64,000 bases of DNA, from positions 682,001 through 746,000 of the forward strand of contig CAVSET010000001.1 in assembly GCA_963727075.1 (NCBI GenBank), given 5' to 3'. Positions 18,614 through 27,363 of the stretch are shown here, one piece after another. Every line of letters starts with the position of its first letter. Positions within the stretch are counted from its first letter, which is position 1. The DNA comes from Bog-756 sp963727075 (GTDB taxonomy: Bacteria; Actinomycetota; Acidimicrobiia; Acidimicrobiales; RAAP-2). A program made the position numbers and the translations under genes. The notes beneath the pieces are model-generated. The model saw only the letters and a list, made by a program, of their open reading frames with translations. It made no database searches and had not been told where the DNA came from.

Positions 18614-20977
18614 CTACCGGGCGGACCTGGTGGTTGGCCGCTTCGCGGACCTGGTGGCAGCCTTCGCGGCCGTTGCCCTCTTGGCCCGGGTGGCGGGCGA
18701 CCTCGTGGATGACTTGGCCGACCTGGCCTTGACCTTCTTGGCCGCTTTGGCTGCCTTCTTCGTGTTGGTCCCGGCCTTCGTGGTGGCGCTCTTGGTCGGC
18801 TTCGCGGGCGTCCGGCGTTTGGCCGATTGGGCTGCCTTCGCCGTCGGCTTCCCCCGTGACGAACTGGTCGCCGCCGACGTGGTGGCGCCCTTCGCCGCGT
18901 TGGCCGACCTGCTCCGCGACGGCGCCGAACGGGTCTCAGCCGGTGACTTGACCGTCAGCTTGACACTGCCTCTCGCGCTCGGTGGCGCAGTGGGCTTGGC
19001 CCGAGCCGGCGACGGCTTCGGCAGGGTGACCGAGGCCTTGAACGCCTGGGCGGCGGCACTTCTCGAGACATCGGGACCGGCGTTCTCGGCCAGGGTGGTG
19101 AACATGTCACGAGCGCTGAACCCGCTCTGGTGGAGGGCTCCACCGCGGCTCTTGCCCCGGGCCATGGCTCGCTGGGCCAGCCCGGTGATCACGTGACGGG
19201 CGGAGGGCTTCTCCTCCCCGGCGATCTTCGACGCCGAGTTGACCAATGAGACATGCGAGAACGCCTGGGGGAAGTTGCCCACCAGCCGGCCGGCCACGGG
19301 GTCGTACTCCTCGGAGAGCAGGCCGAGGTCGTTGCGCAAACCCAGCAACCGATCGAGAAGCTGGCGGGCGTCATGATCGCGACCCAGCATCGACAGACAG
19401 TCGGCCAGCCAGAACGAGCAGGCGAGGAAGGCGCCCTCCCGTCCGCTCAGTCCGTCGACATCGCCGGTGTCCTTGGTCCGGTACCGGAGCACGAACCCGC
19501 CTTCCACCAGCTCATCCTCGACGGCCTCGATGGTCCCCCGGACCCGGGGGTCGTGGGCGGGGAGGAAGCCGACGAGGGGGATCATCAACAGGCTCGCATC
19601 GAGATCGTCGGACCCGTAGTACTGGGTGAACGACCCCTTGGTGGTGTTGAATCCCAGGTCACAGACCTGGTCATGGATCTCCTTGCGCACTTCCTTCCAC
19701 CGGTCGACCGGTCCGTCGAGGTCGTACTCCTCGGCCGTCTTGATGGCCCGGTCGATGGCGACCCAGGCCATGACCTTCGAATGGGTGAAGTGGCGTCTCG
19801 GTCCCCGTACCTCCCAGATCCCGTCGTCGGGCTGGCGCCACCCCTCCTTCAGGAAGTCCATCAACGCCAGCTGGAACTCCCATGCCGGGCTGTCACCGAA
19901 CTCAGTTCCCTGGGCCGACTCGTAGAGGGCGGACATCACTTCGCCGTAGACATCCAGCTGGAACTGACCGGCCGCGGCATTGCCGATGCGCACGGGCGCA
20001 GATCCCTCGTACCCGGGCAGCCAGTCGATCTCCCACTCGTCCAGTCGGCGCTCGCCCGCGGCTCCGTACATGATCTGCATCTGGGAGGGGTCACCGGCCG
20101 TTGCCCGCAGCAGCCAGTTGCGCCACGCCATGGCCTCTTCGTAGAAGCCTCCCCGCATCAGGGACTCGAGCGTGAGGGTTGCATCACGAAGCCAGCAGAA
20201 CCGGTAGTCCCAGTTCCGGCTGCCTCCGAGCGTCTCGGGAAGCGAGGTGGTGGCGGCGGCCACGATCCCACCGGTGGGCTCGTAGGTCAGCGCCTTGAGC
20301 GTGATCAGCGAGCGCAGCACCGCCTCTCGGTACTCGCCGTCGTAGGTGCACTGGGACGACCATTCGGACCACCAGAGCTCGGTGTCCTGTATGGCATAGC
20401 CGGCATCGACCGGTCGCGGGGGCTCCTCGTTGGCCGGGAACCAGATCAGCGAGAACGGAATGCGTTGACCCTCGGAGACCGTGAACTCGGCGACGGTCGA
20501 GAAGTCGCGCCCCCGGCACTCGACGGGGGTCCAGAGTGAGAGCCCATCCGGCCCGGCAATGGCATGAAGCGTGCCATCCACCCGGCGGACCCAGGGGACG
20601 ATCTGGCCATAGCCGAACCTGATGGTCAGGTTCATCTCCATGGTCACCTTGCCGCGCACCCCTTCGACCAGCCGAACCACTTCGGGGTGTTGCTCGCGGA
20701 TGGGCATGCAGTCGACGATCCGGACAGTCCCTTCTTTCGTCACGAACTCCGACTCGAGCACGAGCGTGTCACCCCGATAGTGACGATGAGTCGCTCCATG
20801 TGACCCTTTGGGAGCGATCTTCCAGAACCCGTGATCGTCGTCCCCGAGGAGCTTGCCAAACGAAGCCGCCGAGTCGAAGCGAGGAAGGCACAACCAGTCG
20901 ATCGAGCCGTCACGACCAACCAGCGCCGCGGTGTGCAGGTCGCCGACGAGGCCGTAGTCCTCGATGGGAAGCGTCAT
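18614..20977 (-). CDS. GH15 glycoside hydrolase (glucoamylase/trehalase type) with histone-H1-like basic tail
   Basis: Inverting alpha-glucosidase-type enzyme; the actinobacterial members with this N-terminus (PIEDYGLVGDLHTAALVGRD, GSIDWLCLPRFDS) are often trehalases or glucan glucosidases. The (alpha/alpha)6 barrel is visible in NWDYRFCWLRDATLTLESLM, GYEGSAPVRIGNAAAGQFQL (substrate-binding and acid region) and GAFLACSFWLADCLSMLG (residues 245-560). The usual family length is about 600 residues; this protein has 787. The extra residues 646-787 are almost wholly Lys, Ala, Arg, Ser, Thr and Pro, with SAKR, KKAAKAAKK and TKSATTKAG blocks, like histone H1 or AlgP tails. No signal peptide is seen, so it acts in the cytoplasm. 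Confidence 0.88.
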   Translation of the reverse strand: MTLPIEDYGLVGDLHTAALVGRDGSIDWLCLPRFDSAASFGKLLGDDDHGFWKIAPKGSHGATHRHYRGDTLVLESEFVTKEGTVRIVDCMPIREQHPEVVRLVEGVRGKVTMEMNLTIRFGYGQIVPWVRRVDGTLHAIAGPDGLSLWTPVECRGRDFSTVAEFTVSEGQRIPFSLIWFPANEEPPRPVDAGYAIQDTELWWSEWSSQCTYDGEYREAVLRSLITLKALTYEPTGGIVAAATTSLPETLGGSRNWDYRFCWLRDATLTLESLMRGGFYEEAMAWRNWLLRATAGDPSQMQIMYGAAGERRLDEWEIDWLPGYEGSAPVRIGNAAAGQFQLDVYGEVMSALYESAQGTEFGDSPAWEFQLALMDFLKEGWRQPDDGIWEVRGPRRHFTHSKVMAWVAIDRAIKTAEEYDLDGPVDRWKEVRKEIHDQVCDLGFNTTKGSFTQYYGSDDLDASLLMIPLVGFLPAHDPRVRGTIEAVEDELVEGGFVLRYRTKDTGDVDGLSGREGAFLACSFWLADCLSMLGRDHDARQLLDRLLGLRNDLGLLSEEYDPVAGRLVGNFPQAFSHVSLVNSASKIAGEEKPSARHVITGLAQRAMARGKSRGGALHQSGFSARDMFTTLAENAGPDVSRSAAAQAFKASVTLPKPSPARAKPTAPPSARGSVKLTVKSPAETRSAPSRSRSANAAKGATTSAATSSSRGKPTAKAAQSAKRRTPAKPTKSATTKAGTNTKKAAKAAKKVKARSAKSSTRSPATRAKRATAAKAATRSAKRPTTRSAR

Positions 20978-21067
20978 GATCCCATGTCTAGTCCGGGGCC
21001 CACCGAGGTGCGGCCATCGGTATGCCTGGCGACGGGAGGCTCTGACGTCCCGGCGGCGGCCCGGCGC

Positions 21068-22240
21068 TCATCCGGCGATACAGGGCCCGGTACCCACCGC
21101 CCTGGTGGTGGATTCGGCTTGAAGCACCCGGGACAGCACGTCCGGCGAGGTCAGCGCGTAGCCGATGTCGTTGTGGGTGGTCGAGCGAGAGAACACCACC
21201 CCGATCACCTCACCGTCTGGCTGGACGAGCGGGCCGCCGGAATTGCCCGGTCGGACCTGTGCCTGGATCTCGTACACGTTGCGCAAGGTCAGGCCCTGGC
21301 CATAGATGTCCCGTCCCTCGGCCTCGAATTCGGCGAGCACACCGGCCGGCACGGCGTCGAACGGTCCCGCGTTCGGATAGCCGAGCACGGCGGCCTGCAC
21401 ACCCCGTGAAACCTGGTTGGGGTCGAGCTGGAGCGGTCGCTCGTCAAGACCGTCCACCCGCATCACCGCCAGGTCGTACGCCGGGTCGAACAGCAGCACC
21501 GTGGTCGGGTGGGACCCGTTTCGGTCATCGACCACCGGATGGGAGATGCCGGCCACGACATGGGCGTTGGTGACCACGATGCCGGGGGCGACGACGAAAC
21601 CGGAGCCCTCTTGGACCTGACCACACCCGCTGCCTGTGACCATGACCGTCGATCCACCGTCGCGGGCGACCGCCTGTTGGAGTTGTGCCGACCCCGGGAG
21701 TGCCACCGGGCCGGCCGAGTCCGGTGCCAATTGGGCGAACACGGGCGGGAAGCCCTCGGCGGAGAGAAACGACTGCACCCGCGAGAACACCGACGGCGGC
21801 GCAGGGAGCACCGAGTCCAGCGACCGGATGATCCGGGACTGGTCGATCGAGGCATTGAGCCGGAGCGACGAACTGCTCACGAACGTATTGGCCAACAGCC
21901 AGGCCACCAGCAGGGAAGCGGCCACTGCCACCACCACCCCGAGCGCCGAATCGACCAGGCCGGCGATCCCCCGGTGGATCCGGTTGGACGCCAGGTTGCC
22001 GACGATCCGCCCGACGGTGCCGCACATCGCCGCCACGCCCAGCAGCGTCACCAGCGCCACAACCGAGCGCGAGGACTGCCCGTGGACCGATCTGACGGTG
22101 ATCGAGGCCAACAGGGCGCCGAGGTAGAGACCGATCAGAAACCCGCCGAACGAGAGAACTTGGACGATGGCCCCCAACCGGAGGCCCTGGATTGCCGCCA
22201 GCACCACCACGGCGAGGACCACGAAATCGACGAAGTTCAC
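21068..22240 (-). CDS. MarP-like membrane-anchored serine protease (CvpA plus trypsin domains)
   Basis: Periplasmic-facing serine protease related to mycobacterial MarP, which is needed for acid and oxidative stress survival through cleavage of a peptidoglycan hydrolase. Residues 1-125 hold four transmembrane helices of the CvpA type (FVDFVVLAVVVLAAIQGLRL, ALVTLLGVAAMCG, DSALGVVVAVAASLLVAWLL). The chymotrypsin-like domain occupies about 190-385, with His in GIVVTNAHVVAG, Asp in DPAYDLAVMRVDG and Ser in VRPGNSGGPLVQPDGEVIGV. Two cysteines (GSGCGQ and the C-terminal GPCIAG) could form the MarP-type disulfide. At 390 residues it matches the family length. The GTG start at 22240 opens the first helix. 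Confidence 0.9.
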   Translation of the reverse strand: MNFVDFVVLAVVVLAAIQGLRLGAIVQVLSFGGFLIGLYLGALLASITVRSVHGQSSRSVVALVTLLGVAAMCGTVGRIVGNLASNRIHRGIAGLVDSALGVVVAVAASLLVAWLLANTFVSSSSLRLNASIDQSRIIRSLDSVLPAPPSVFSRVQSFLSAEGFPPVFAQLAPDSAGPVALPGSAQLQQAVARDGGSTVMVTGSGCGQVQEGSGFVVAPGIVVTNAHVVAGISHPVVDDRNGSHPTTVLLFDPAYDLAVMRVDGLDERPLQLDPNQVSRGVQAAVLGYPNAGPFDAVPAGVLAEFEAEGRDIYGQGLTLRNVYEIQAQVRPGNSGGPLVQPDGEVIGVVFSRSTTHNDIGYALTSPDVLSRVLQAESTTRAVGTGPCIAG

Positions 22241-22427
22241 TGCATGGGCCGTCGATCGATCATGACTGGTTTGAAGGCGGGAAGGCTCACCACCGGCTTA
22301 CGGTAGACGGAGCGACATCGCCGCCCACAGTCACCGATCCCCCCACAGCCACGTGGCAAGATCTCGGGGCGAGGCGAACCCCCACCCACCGCGATGGCCG
22401 CACAGCCGGGGAGATGAGCAGTTCGTC

Positions 22428-23255
22428 GTGAGTGATCAACCACCGCCCCCGGGGGGCAATGGAGAGCCTGAATCCCAGCCTGACGGTCCCCTCCTGCCCC
22501 CACCGTCGGACAGCCCCGATGCCGGTCCGCCGCCCGTGCCGCCACCCATGCCCCCACCGCCACCGCCACCGCCGCCGCCCGATCCCCGATCGCCCCCCTA
22601 CGGCCAACCACCTTCCTACGGCCAGGCGCCCTACGGCCAACCCCCTCCCTACGGCCCAGGGCCATACGGCCAGCCGCCCTACGGCCAGCCGCCCTATGGC
22701 CAGCCCCCATACGGAGCACCCCCGTACGGGCAGCCGCCGTACGGCGCCTACGGGTACGCCCCGGTGCCGGTCGATCGTTTCGGTCGTCCCCTGGCCGACT
22801 GGTGGCAGCGACTGCTGGCCATCATCATGGACGCCCTCATCATCGGGATCCCGCGGGCCGTCGTCACCGCCGTCATCATCGGCTCGGTCTCCTCCGGTGG
22901 CGGCATCTTCTCGACGGACTGGCGGGCCGGCGCCATCATCGCCGGCATCCTCTTCGCCATCATCGGCGTCGCCTACTTCGCTCTCCTGAACGGGAGCGAA
23001 CGGGGTCAGACCGTCGGCCAGATGGCACTCGGGATCGCGGTACGGGACGAGGCGACCGGAGGGCCCATCGACCCGCAACGGGCTGGGCTCCGGATCCTCG
23101 TGCTCTATCCCGGGATCATCGTCGGCTGGATCCCAATCCTCGGTGGGATCGCCGATCTGTGGACCCTGATCGCCGGCCTCTCGCCCCTGTGGGACAACCG
23201 ACGGCAGGGATTCCATGACAAGGTGGCCCACACCGATGTCATCAAGGTCCGCTGA
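22428..23255 (+). CDS. RDD family membrane protein with Pro/Gly/Tyr-rich N-terminus
   Basis: The start is placed at GTG 22428 (VSDQPPPPGG), downstream of GGGGAG. Residues 1-125 are low complexity: a proline run, then about ten PPYGQ-like repeats encoded by near-identical 15-bp DNA units (22590-22760), resembling the cytoplasmic tails of actinobacterial envelope proteins. The RDD domain follows: WWQRLLAIIMDALIIGIPRA (Arg and Asp of the family name), AGAIIAGILFAIIGVAYFAL, GQTVGQMALGIAVRD and GLSPLWDNRRQGFHDKVA (final Arg-Gln and Asp). Two or three membrane helices are expected. The function of RDD proteins is poorly defined; transport roles have been suggested. Confidence 0.85.
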   Translation: MSDQPPPPGGNGEPESQPDGPLLPPPSDSPDAGPPPVPPPMPPPPPPPPPPDPRSPPYGQPPSYGQAPYGQPPPYGPGPYGQPPYGQPPYGQPPYGAPPYGQPPYGAYGYAPVPVDRFGRPLADWWQRLLAIIMDALIIGIPRAVVTAVIIGSVSSGGGIFSTDWRAGAIIAGILFAIIGVAYFALLNGSERGQTVGQMALGIAVRDEATGGPIDPQRAGLRILVLYPGIIVGWIPILGGIADLWTLIAGLSPLWDNRRQGFHDKVAHTDVIKVR

Positions 23256-23275
23256 TTCTGCGGCCCCTCCCGACG

Positions 23276-24649
23276 ATGCCACCCTCGTGCCATTCGACCT
23301 GTAACCCGCCAGCTGGTCTCGGCCGCGCCGGCCCGGGTACCCGCGGGAAGCCAGGCCGGCGGACCCGTTCTCGGACTCGGTGGTTCGGACTGGTCGCCTC
23401 GGCGGTGGTCATCCTGACGGCCGGGGCGTGCACGTCGTCATCGACTGGACCCGGGTCCTCCATCGCCGCCGGCTCACCGTGGATCGGCGCCTTCACCGCG
23501 GTCGCCCTTCCCGCTCCCGTCAATGCGCTCACTGGCGTGGCCTGCCCGACGGATACGACCTGTTGGGCGGTGGGTTCGACCGTCGGCGGTGCGGGTGTGC
23601 CCAACGGGGCCGCGATCGTCGCCACCGCCAACGGCGGTGGCAGCTGGACATCTCAAGTCATACCGCCCGCTGCGGGCTACCTGTCACGCGTCTCGTGCAG
23701 TGACCAGCGCTACTGCGTGGCCATCGGGCAGGCGGCCCAGTCGTCCAATGGCCAGGCGGTGATCATTGCCACCACCGACGGGGGTCGCTTGTGGCAGGCA
23801 CGGCCCGTTCCCGCCGGGTTCCTCGACGTCACCGCGGTGACGTGCGGATTGGACCGCCGGTGCATCGCCATCGGCGATGTGGCCGGGGGGGCGTCCGCGC
23901 TGTCGTCGGCATCGCCCGGCGCGGCGTGGACTCAGCGGGGGGCGCTGCCCGCGGCGGTCAACGGTGCCACCGACGTGTCGTGCATCGATGCCCTGCACTG
24001 CTGGGTCACCGCCCGCCGGTCACCCGATGCCGACCATGTCGCCGGCGTGGTCGCCCTGACCACGGACGGAGGAGCAGCATGGGCGAGAGTGGCCACACCG
24101 GCCGGCGTCGGCTACCTGACCGGGATCTCCTGCCTGGGCTCCGGGGGCGGGAGCGCGGCGCTCCCCTACGGGTCCGCCGCTTCGGCCAGCACCGCGGCGA
24201 CCGCACCGGCACCGGCATCCACCGCGCCGGGATCGGCCCCCTCCACGTCGGCACCGGCCACCCCGGCTCCGGCCGTCGGCGTGCCCGGTGCCCACTGCAC
24301 GCTGGTCGGGACCACCGCCACCGCGCTCGACGCCGTCCGCAGCGGGCATGGCGTGATCCTCACCACCGGAAACGGCGGGGTCAGCTGGACGAGTCAACCT
24401 GTGCCCTCATCGGTGTCGGCCCTGATGGACGTGTCCTGTCCGGGTGTCGGCTCCTGTGTGGCGGTGGGGTCGTCGGTCGCCTCGTCGGCCCAGGCTGGGG
24501 CCGTGATCCTCAGCGGGTCGACGGACAGTCCATGGAAGAGCGCGGCCCAGGTGGGCGCGGCGCAGCCCCTCACCGCGGTGAGCTGCGTGTCCCGGTCCCG
24601 CTGCCTCCTAGTCGGCGAATCGATCAGCGAGCACCTGGTCGGAGGCTGA
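23276..24649 (+). CDS. Lipoprotein with BNR/YCF48-like propeller repeats
   Basis: A long basic N-region precedes a lipobox (FGLVASAVVILTAGAC, Cys about residue 52), so it is probably a surface lipoprotein. The rest is a set of similar modules of 45-60 residues with the pattern L-T-x-V-x-C, x-C-W-A-V-G, then AIVATANGGGSWTSQ, for example DVSCIDALHCWVTAR and DVSCPGVGSCVAVGSS, like sialidase/BNR or photosystem-stability-factor propeller blades. An insertion rich in Ala, Thr, Pro and Ser (about residues 300-340) interrupts the array. Paired cysteines in each module may form disulfides. Start at 23276 is the only obvious ATG and has no good ribosome site. Function unknown. Confidence 0.72.
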   Translation: MPPSCHSTCNPPAGLGRAGPGTRGKPGRRTRSRTRWFGLVASAVVILTAGACTSSSTGPGSSIAAGSPWIGAFTAVALPAPVNALTGVACPTDTTCWAVGSTVGGAGVPNGAAIVATANGGGSWTSQVIPPAAGYLSRVSCSDQRYCVAIGQAAQSSNGQAVIIATTDGGRLWQARPVPAGFLDVTAVTCGLDRRCIAIGDVAGGASALSSASPGAAWTQRGALPAAVNGATDVSCIDALHCWVTARRSPDADHVAGVVALTTDGGAAWARVATPAGVGYLTGISCLGSGGGSAALPYGSAASASTAATAPAPASTAPGSAPSTSAPATPAPAVGVPGAHCTLVGTTATALDAVRSGHGVILTTGNGGVSWTSQPVPSSVSALMDVSCPGVGSCVAVGSSVASSAQAGAVILSGSTDSPWKSAAQVGAAQPLTAVSCVSRSRCLLVGESISEHLVGG

Positions 24650-24798
24650 GCGCCCCCTGCCATCCCCCGGGACGGGTCGGGCCCGCCGATAGCCTCGCAG
24701 CCAATGGGCGCCACGTCACACCGCCTTCCTATGATCACTGACGTGCCCGGACCCCAGCTGGCGTCGCCTTCCACGCCGGTCGCGGAGCCGGACGGCTC

Positions 24799-26277
24799 AT
24801 GAGCACGGTCGAACCACTGCGCCCCGGCATCCGTCGCCGCCCCACCTCGACCTCGGCGTTCGGCGTCGGCCGTCGTGAGGCGCACGACTCCTCCCCGTTC
24901 TACGCCCGCTTCACTCCGCCCCGGGTCTCCGACGACTCCGACATCGCCCCCCACGCTGTGCGCGACGTGATCTGGGTTGGCGATGCCCGCCAGATGGACC
25001 GGTTCGGTCAGGTGGCAGACAACTCGGTGGCCCTCGTCGTGACGTCACCGCCCTATTTCGCCGGCAAGGAGTACGAGGCGGTCCTCGGCGTGGGACACGT
25101 CCCCGTCGACTACGAGGCCTATCTCCGCATGCTCCATGACGTCTTCAGCCAGTGCTTCGACAAGCTCGAGCCCGGCGGACGCATCGCGGTGAACGTGGCC
25201 AATCTGGGCCGCAAGCCCTATCGATCGCTGTCGCGGGATGTCATCGACCTGCTCGAAGGCCTCGGCTACCTCCTCCGCGGCGAGGTCATCTGGCAGAAGA
25301 GCCACGCCGCCGGTGGATCCTGCGCATGGGGCACCTACCAGCGACCGGGGAACCCCGTGCTGCGGGACGTCTCCGAACGGATCGTGGTGGCATCGAAGGG
25401 TCGGTTCGATCGCGCCCTGAGCCCGGGCCAGCGCTCGTCTGCCGGGCTCCCGAACGAGGGCACGATGACCATGGACGAGTTCGTCGACTCGACCATCGAC
25501 GTCTGGGACATCCCGACGGAGTCGGCCACCCGGATCGGGCACCCCGCACCGTTTCCGGTCGAGCTCCCCCGCCGACTGATCGAGCTCTACACCTACCGCG
25601 GGGACCTGGTCCTCGATCCCTTCATGGGATCGGGCTCGACCGCGCTGGCTTCGATCCGAACCGAGCGGCACTACGTCGGATTCGACACCGACGAGGACTA
25701 CGTGGCCCTGGCGGAACGGCGGATCAGGGAGGAACAGGCGGCGCGCGTCCAGGGCCGCCCGCCCGTGGCGCGCCGGGTCACGGTCACCCCCGGACGATCG
25801 GTGGCCGCCGATGCGGACAGTTCGCTCGACCATGACGTGGCCCGGGGTCAGAAGGCCGCCGAGCTGGCCCGCCGCGCGCTCGAGGACAGTGGGTTCGAGC
25901 ACATCGAGCGCAACGTCACCTACGGAGACCTCGGCATCGGGGTCGACTTCCGGGCCCGCGACGCCCACGGGGGACTCTGGCTGTTCGATCTCTCCGGCGC
26001 GTACTCCTCCACCCGACCCGGTCTCCGCCGACCTGATGTGCTGTGGAAGGCGCTGGGCAAGGCCAGCGTGCTCCACGAGGCGCGCCAGCGTGGTGACCGG
26101 AAGGACCTCGCCCCCCTGATCATCCTGTCCACCGACGTCCCCGTGGACGGCTCGGCCGGAGCCAAGTCGCTCCGCGCCGTGCACGGTGGCCCGGTGCACG
26201 ATGTCCTCGAGCTCCTCGATCCGGAGTCCATGGCCCGCCTGGGTGTCTACGGCACGGGCGGCCACCACCCGGGATGA
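24799..26277 (+). CDS. Site-specific DNA methyltransferase (beta class, N4-cytosine type predicted) with C-terminal nuclease-like domain
   Basis: The catalytic motif IV, VVTSPPYFAGKEYE (residues about 77-90), comes before motif I, LVLDPFMGSGSTALASIRTE (about 268-287), the order of beta-class amino-methyltransferases; SPPY rather than DPPY favours N4-cytosine. Between them are GGRIAVNVANLGRKPYRSLS and a target-recognition stretch with TYQRPGNPVLRDVSERIVVA. After residue 345 a second domain begins: AAELARRALEDSGFEHIERN, then GIGVDFRARDAHGGLWLFDL followed by SGAY. This helix-strand pattern resembles the PD-(D/E)XK core but has Ser where the catalytic Lys is expected. It heads a compact three-gene unit; 27 bp separate it from the next gene. 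Confidence 0.85.
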   Translation: MSTVEPLRPGIRRRPTSTSAFGVGRREAHDSSPFYARFTPPRVSDDSDIAPHAVRDVIWVGDARQMDRFGQVADNSVALVVTSPPYFAGKEYEAVLGVGHVPVDYEAYLRMLHDVFSQCFDKLEPGGRIAVNVANLGRKPYRSLSRDVIDLLEGLGYLLRGEVIWQKSHAAGGSCAWGTYQRPGNPVLRDVSERIVVASKGRFDRALSPGQRSSAGLPNEGTMTMDEFVDSTIDVWDIPTESATRIGHPAPFPVELPRRLIELYTYRGDLVLDPFMGSGSTALASIRTERHYVGFDTDEDYVALAERRIREEQAARVQGRPPVARRVTVTPGRSVAADADSSLDHDVARGQKAAELARRALEDSGFEHIERNVTYGDLGIGVDFRARDAHGGLWLFDLSGAYSSTRPGLRRPDVLWKALGKASVLHEARQRGDRKDLAPLIILSTDVPVDGSAGAKSLRAVHGGPVHDVLELLDPESMARLGVYGTGGHHPG

Positions 26278-26304
26278 CGGCCGGACCGGACGGCGGGCCA
26301 CCAG

Positions 26305-27363
26305 ATGCCCGATGATCGGACCATGGTCACCGAGCTCGGTACGGCCCTCGGCACCCTTCCCTACCCCGACCCGGCGGCGGCGATGGCGGCCCGGCCGGAC
26401 CAGCTGCACGTCGACGGGTCGGTGTGGGAGCGCCTCGACTCGATCAACGCCGCCGGCCGGTTCGCCTCCGACCTGAACCGGGCGTTCGCCAACGGGCGGG
26501 CCTTGCTGGAGGCCCCGGACGGCCTCCGGGGCCGGGTCCCGCTCACCGTGGAATGGACCGGGGGGAGGCGCCCGCCGGGAGACGAGGTGGCCCCCATCGA
26601 CCTCCGCATCGACCATGTCTACCTGGTCAGTTGCAAGTATGAATCGGACATCGTGGCCAACGTCTCTCCCGGTCGGCTGTTCGAGGGATTGCTGGCCACC
26701 ACCGGGGGCTGGGATCGCGGCGACTGGTACGACGCGGTCGCCCCCGTCGAGCTCGGCGAGCTCTACCGGGCGTGCCGGGCCGCCACCGGGCTGGTCTCGT
26801 TACCGCCCGAGCCCTTGCAATGCAGCCGGGACGAGTTGGCCGAGCTCCGCCGGTCCCTGTCGGGACGGAGCTATCCGGACGAACCGTCGCGGGCCGCGTA
26901 CACCAGGCTCTGCCGGGCGGTGAGCTCGGCCTCGGCCGAGAGGTGGTCGGACCGGTTGGCCGCGTCGGGAGTGGCGCCCGAGACCATGCTCTGGAGACTC
27001 CTCCGGATCGGCAGCGCCCCGTACTTCGTACTCGGGCACGACCGTCGCAGCGGTCTCCCGGCGCGTTTCCGGATCGCCAGCCCGTGGGACTGGCGGGAGG
27101 ATTTCGAACTGGAGGACTTCTCGGTGTCACCCGCCGCGGCGGGACAGCCCCGGGTGGACTGGGCCTGCACCTGCCGGTCACGCCACGACGGAAAGACCCG
27201 CTCGGTGGCCGGCCATGTCGAGATCCGTTGGAGCCACGGGCGTTTCGCCCAACCGCCGGAGGCCAAGGTGTACCTCGACACCCCCATGTCGTGCCTCCCC
27301 GGCTACCACCCCCTGAACCCGGTGGACGAGGCTCAACCGACTCTCTGGGCCGCCGGGCCGTGA
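26305..27363 (+). CDS. Uncharacterised protein with PD-(D/E)XK-like motif, possible partner endonuclease
   Basis: A 352-residue soluble protein that I do not recognise as a named family. The segment DEVAPIDLRIDHVYLVSCKY followed by ESDIVANVSPGRLFEGLL (residues about 92-130) has an acidic residue on one strand and S-C-K on the next, then a helix, as in restriction-endonuclease-fold nucleases. The rest has conserved-looking aromatic clusters (WDWREDFELEDFSV, VDWACTCRSRHDGKT, VEIRWSHGRFAQPPEAKVYL). No signal peptide or membrane helix. It follows the DNA methyltransferase by 27 bp and overlaps the next start (GTGA), so it is probably functionally tied to both. A restriction role is inference. Confidence 0.6.
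   Translation: MPDDRTMVTELGTALGTLPYPDPAAAMAARPDQLHVDGSVWERLDSINAAGRFASDLNRAFANGRALLEAPDGLRGRVPLTVEWTGGRRPPGDEVAPIDLRIDHVYLVSCKYESDIVANVSPGRLFEGLLATTGGWDRGDWYDAVAPVELGELYRACRAATGLVSLPPEPLQCSRDELAELRRSLSGRSYPDEPSRAAYTRLCRAVSSASAERWSDRLAASGVAPETMLWRLLRIGSAPYFVLGHDRRSGLPARFRIASPWDWREDFELEDFSVSPAAAGQPRVDWACTCRSRHDGKTRSVAGHVEIRWSHGRFAQPPEAKVYLDTPMSCLPGYHPLNPVDEAQPTLWAAGP

Noticed and set aside
25045..26616. A 523-codon open frame on the minus strand
   Set aside because: It mirrors the methyltransferase and the next gene; it has no motif, and the sense frame contains SPPY and FMGSGS.
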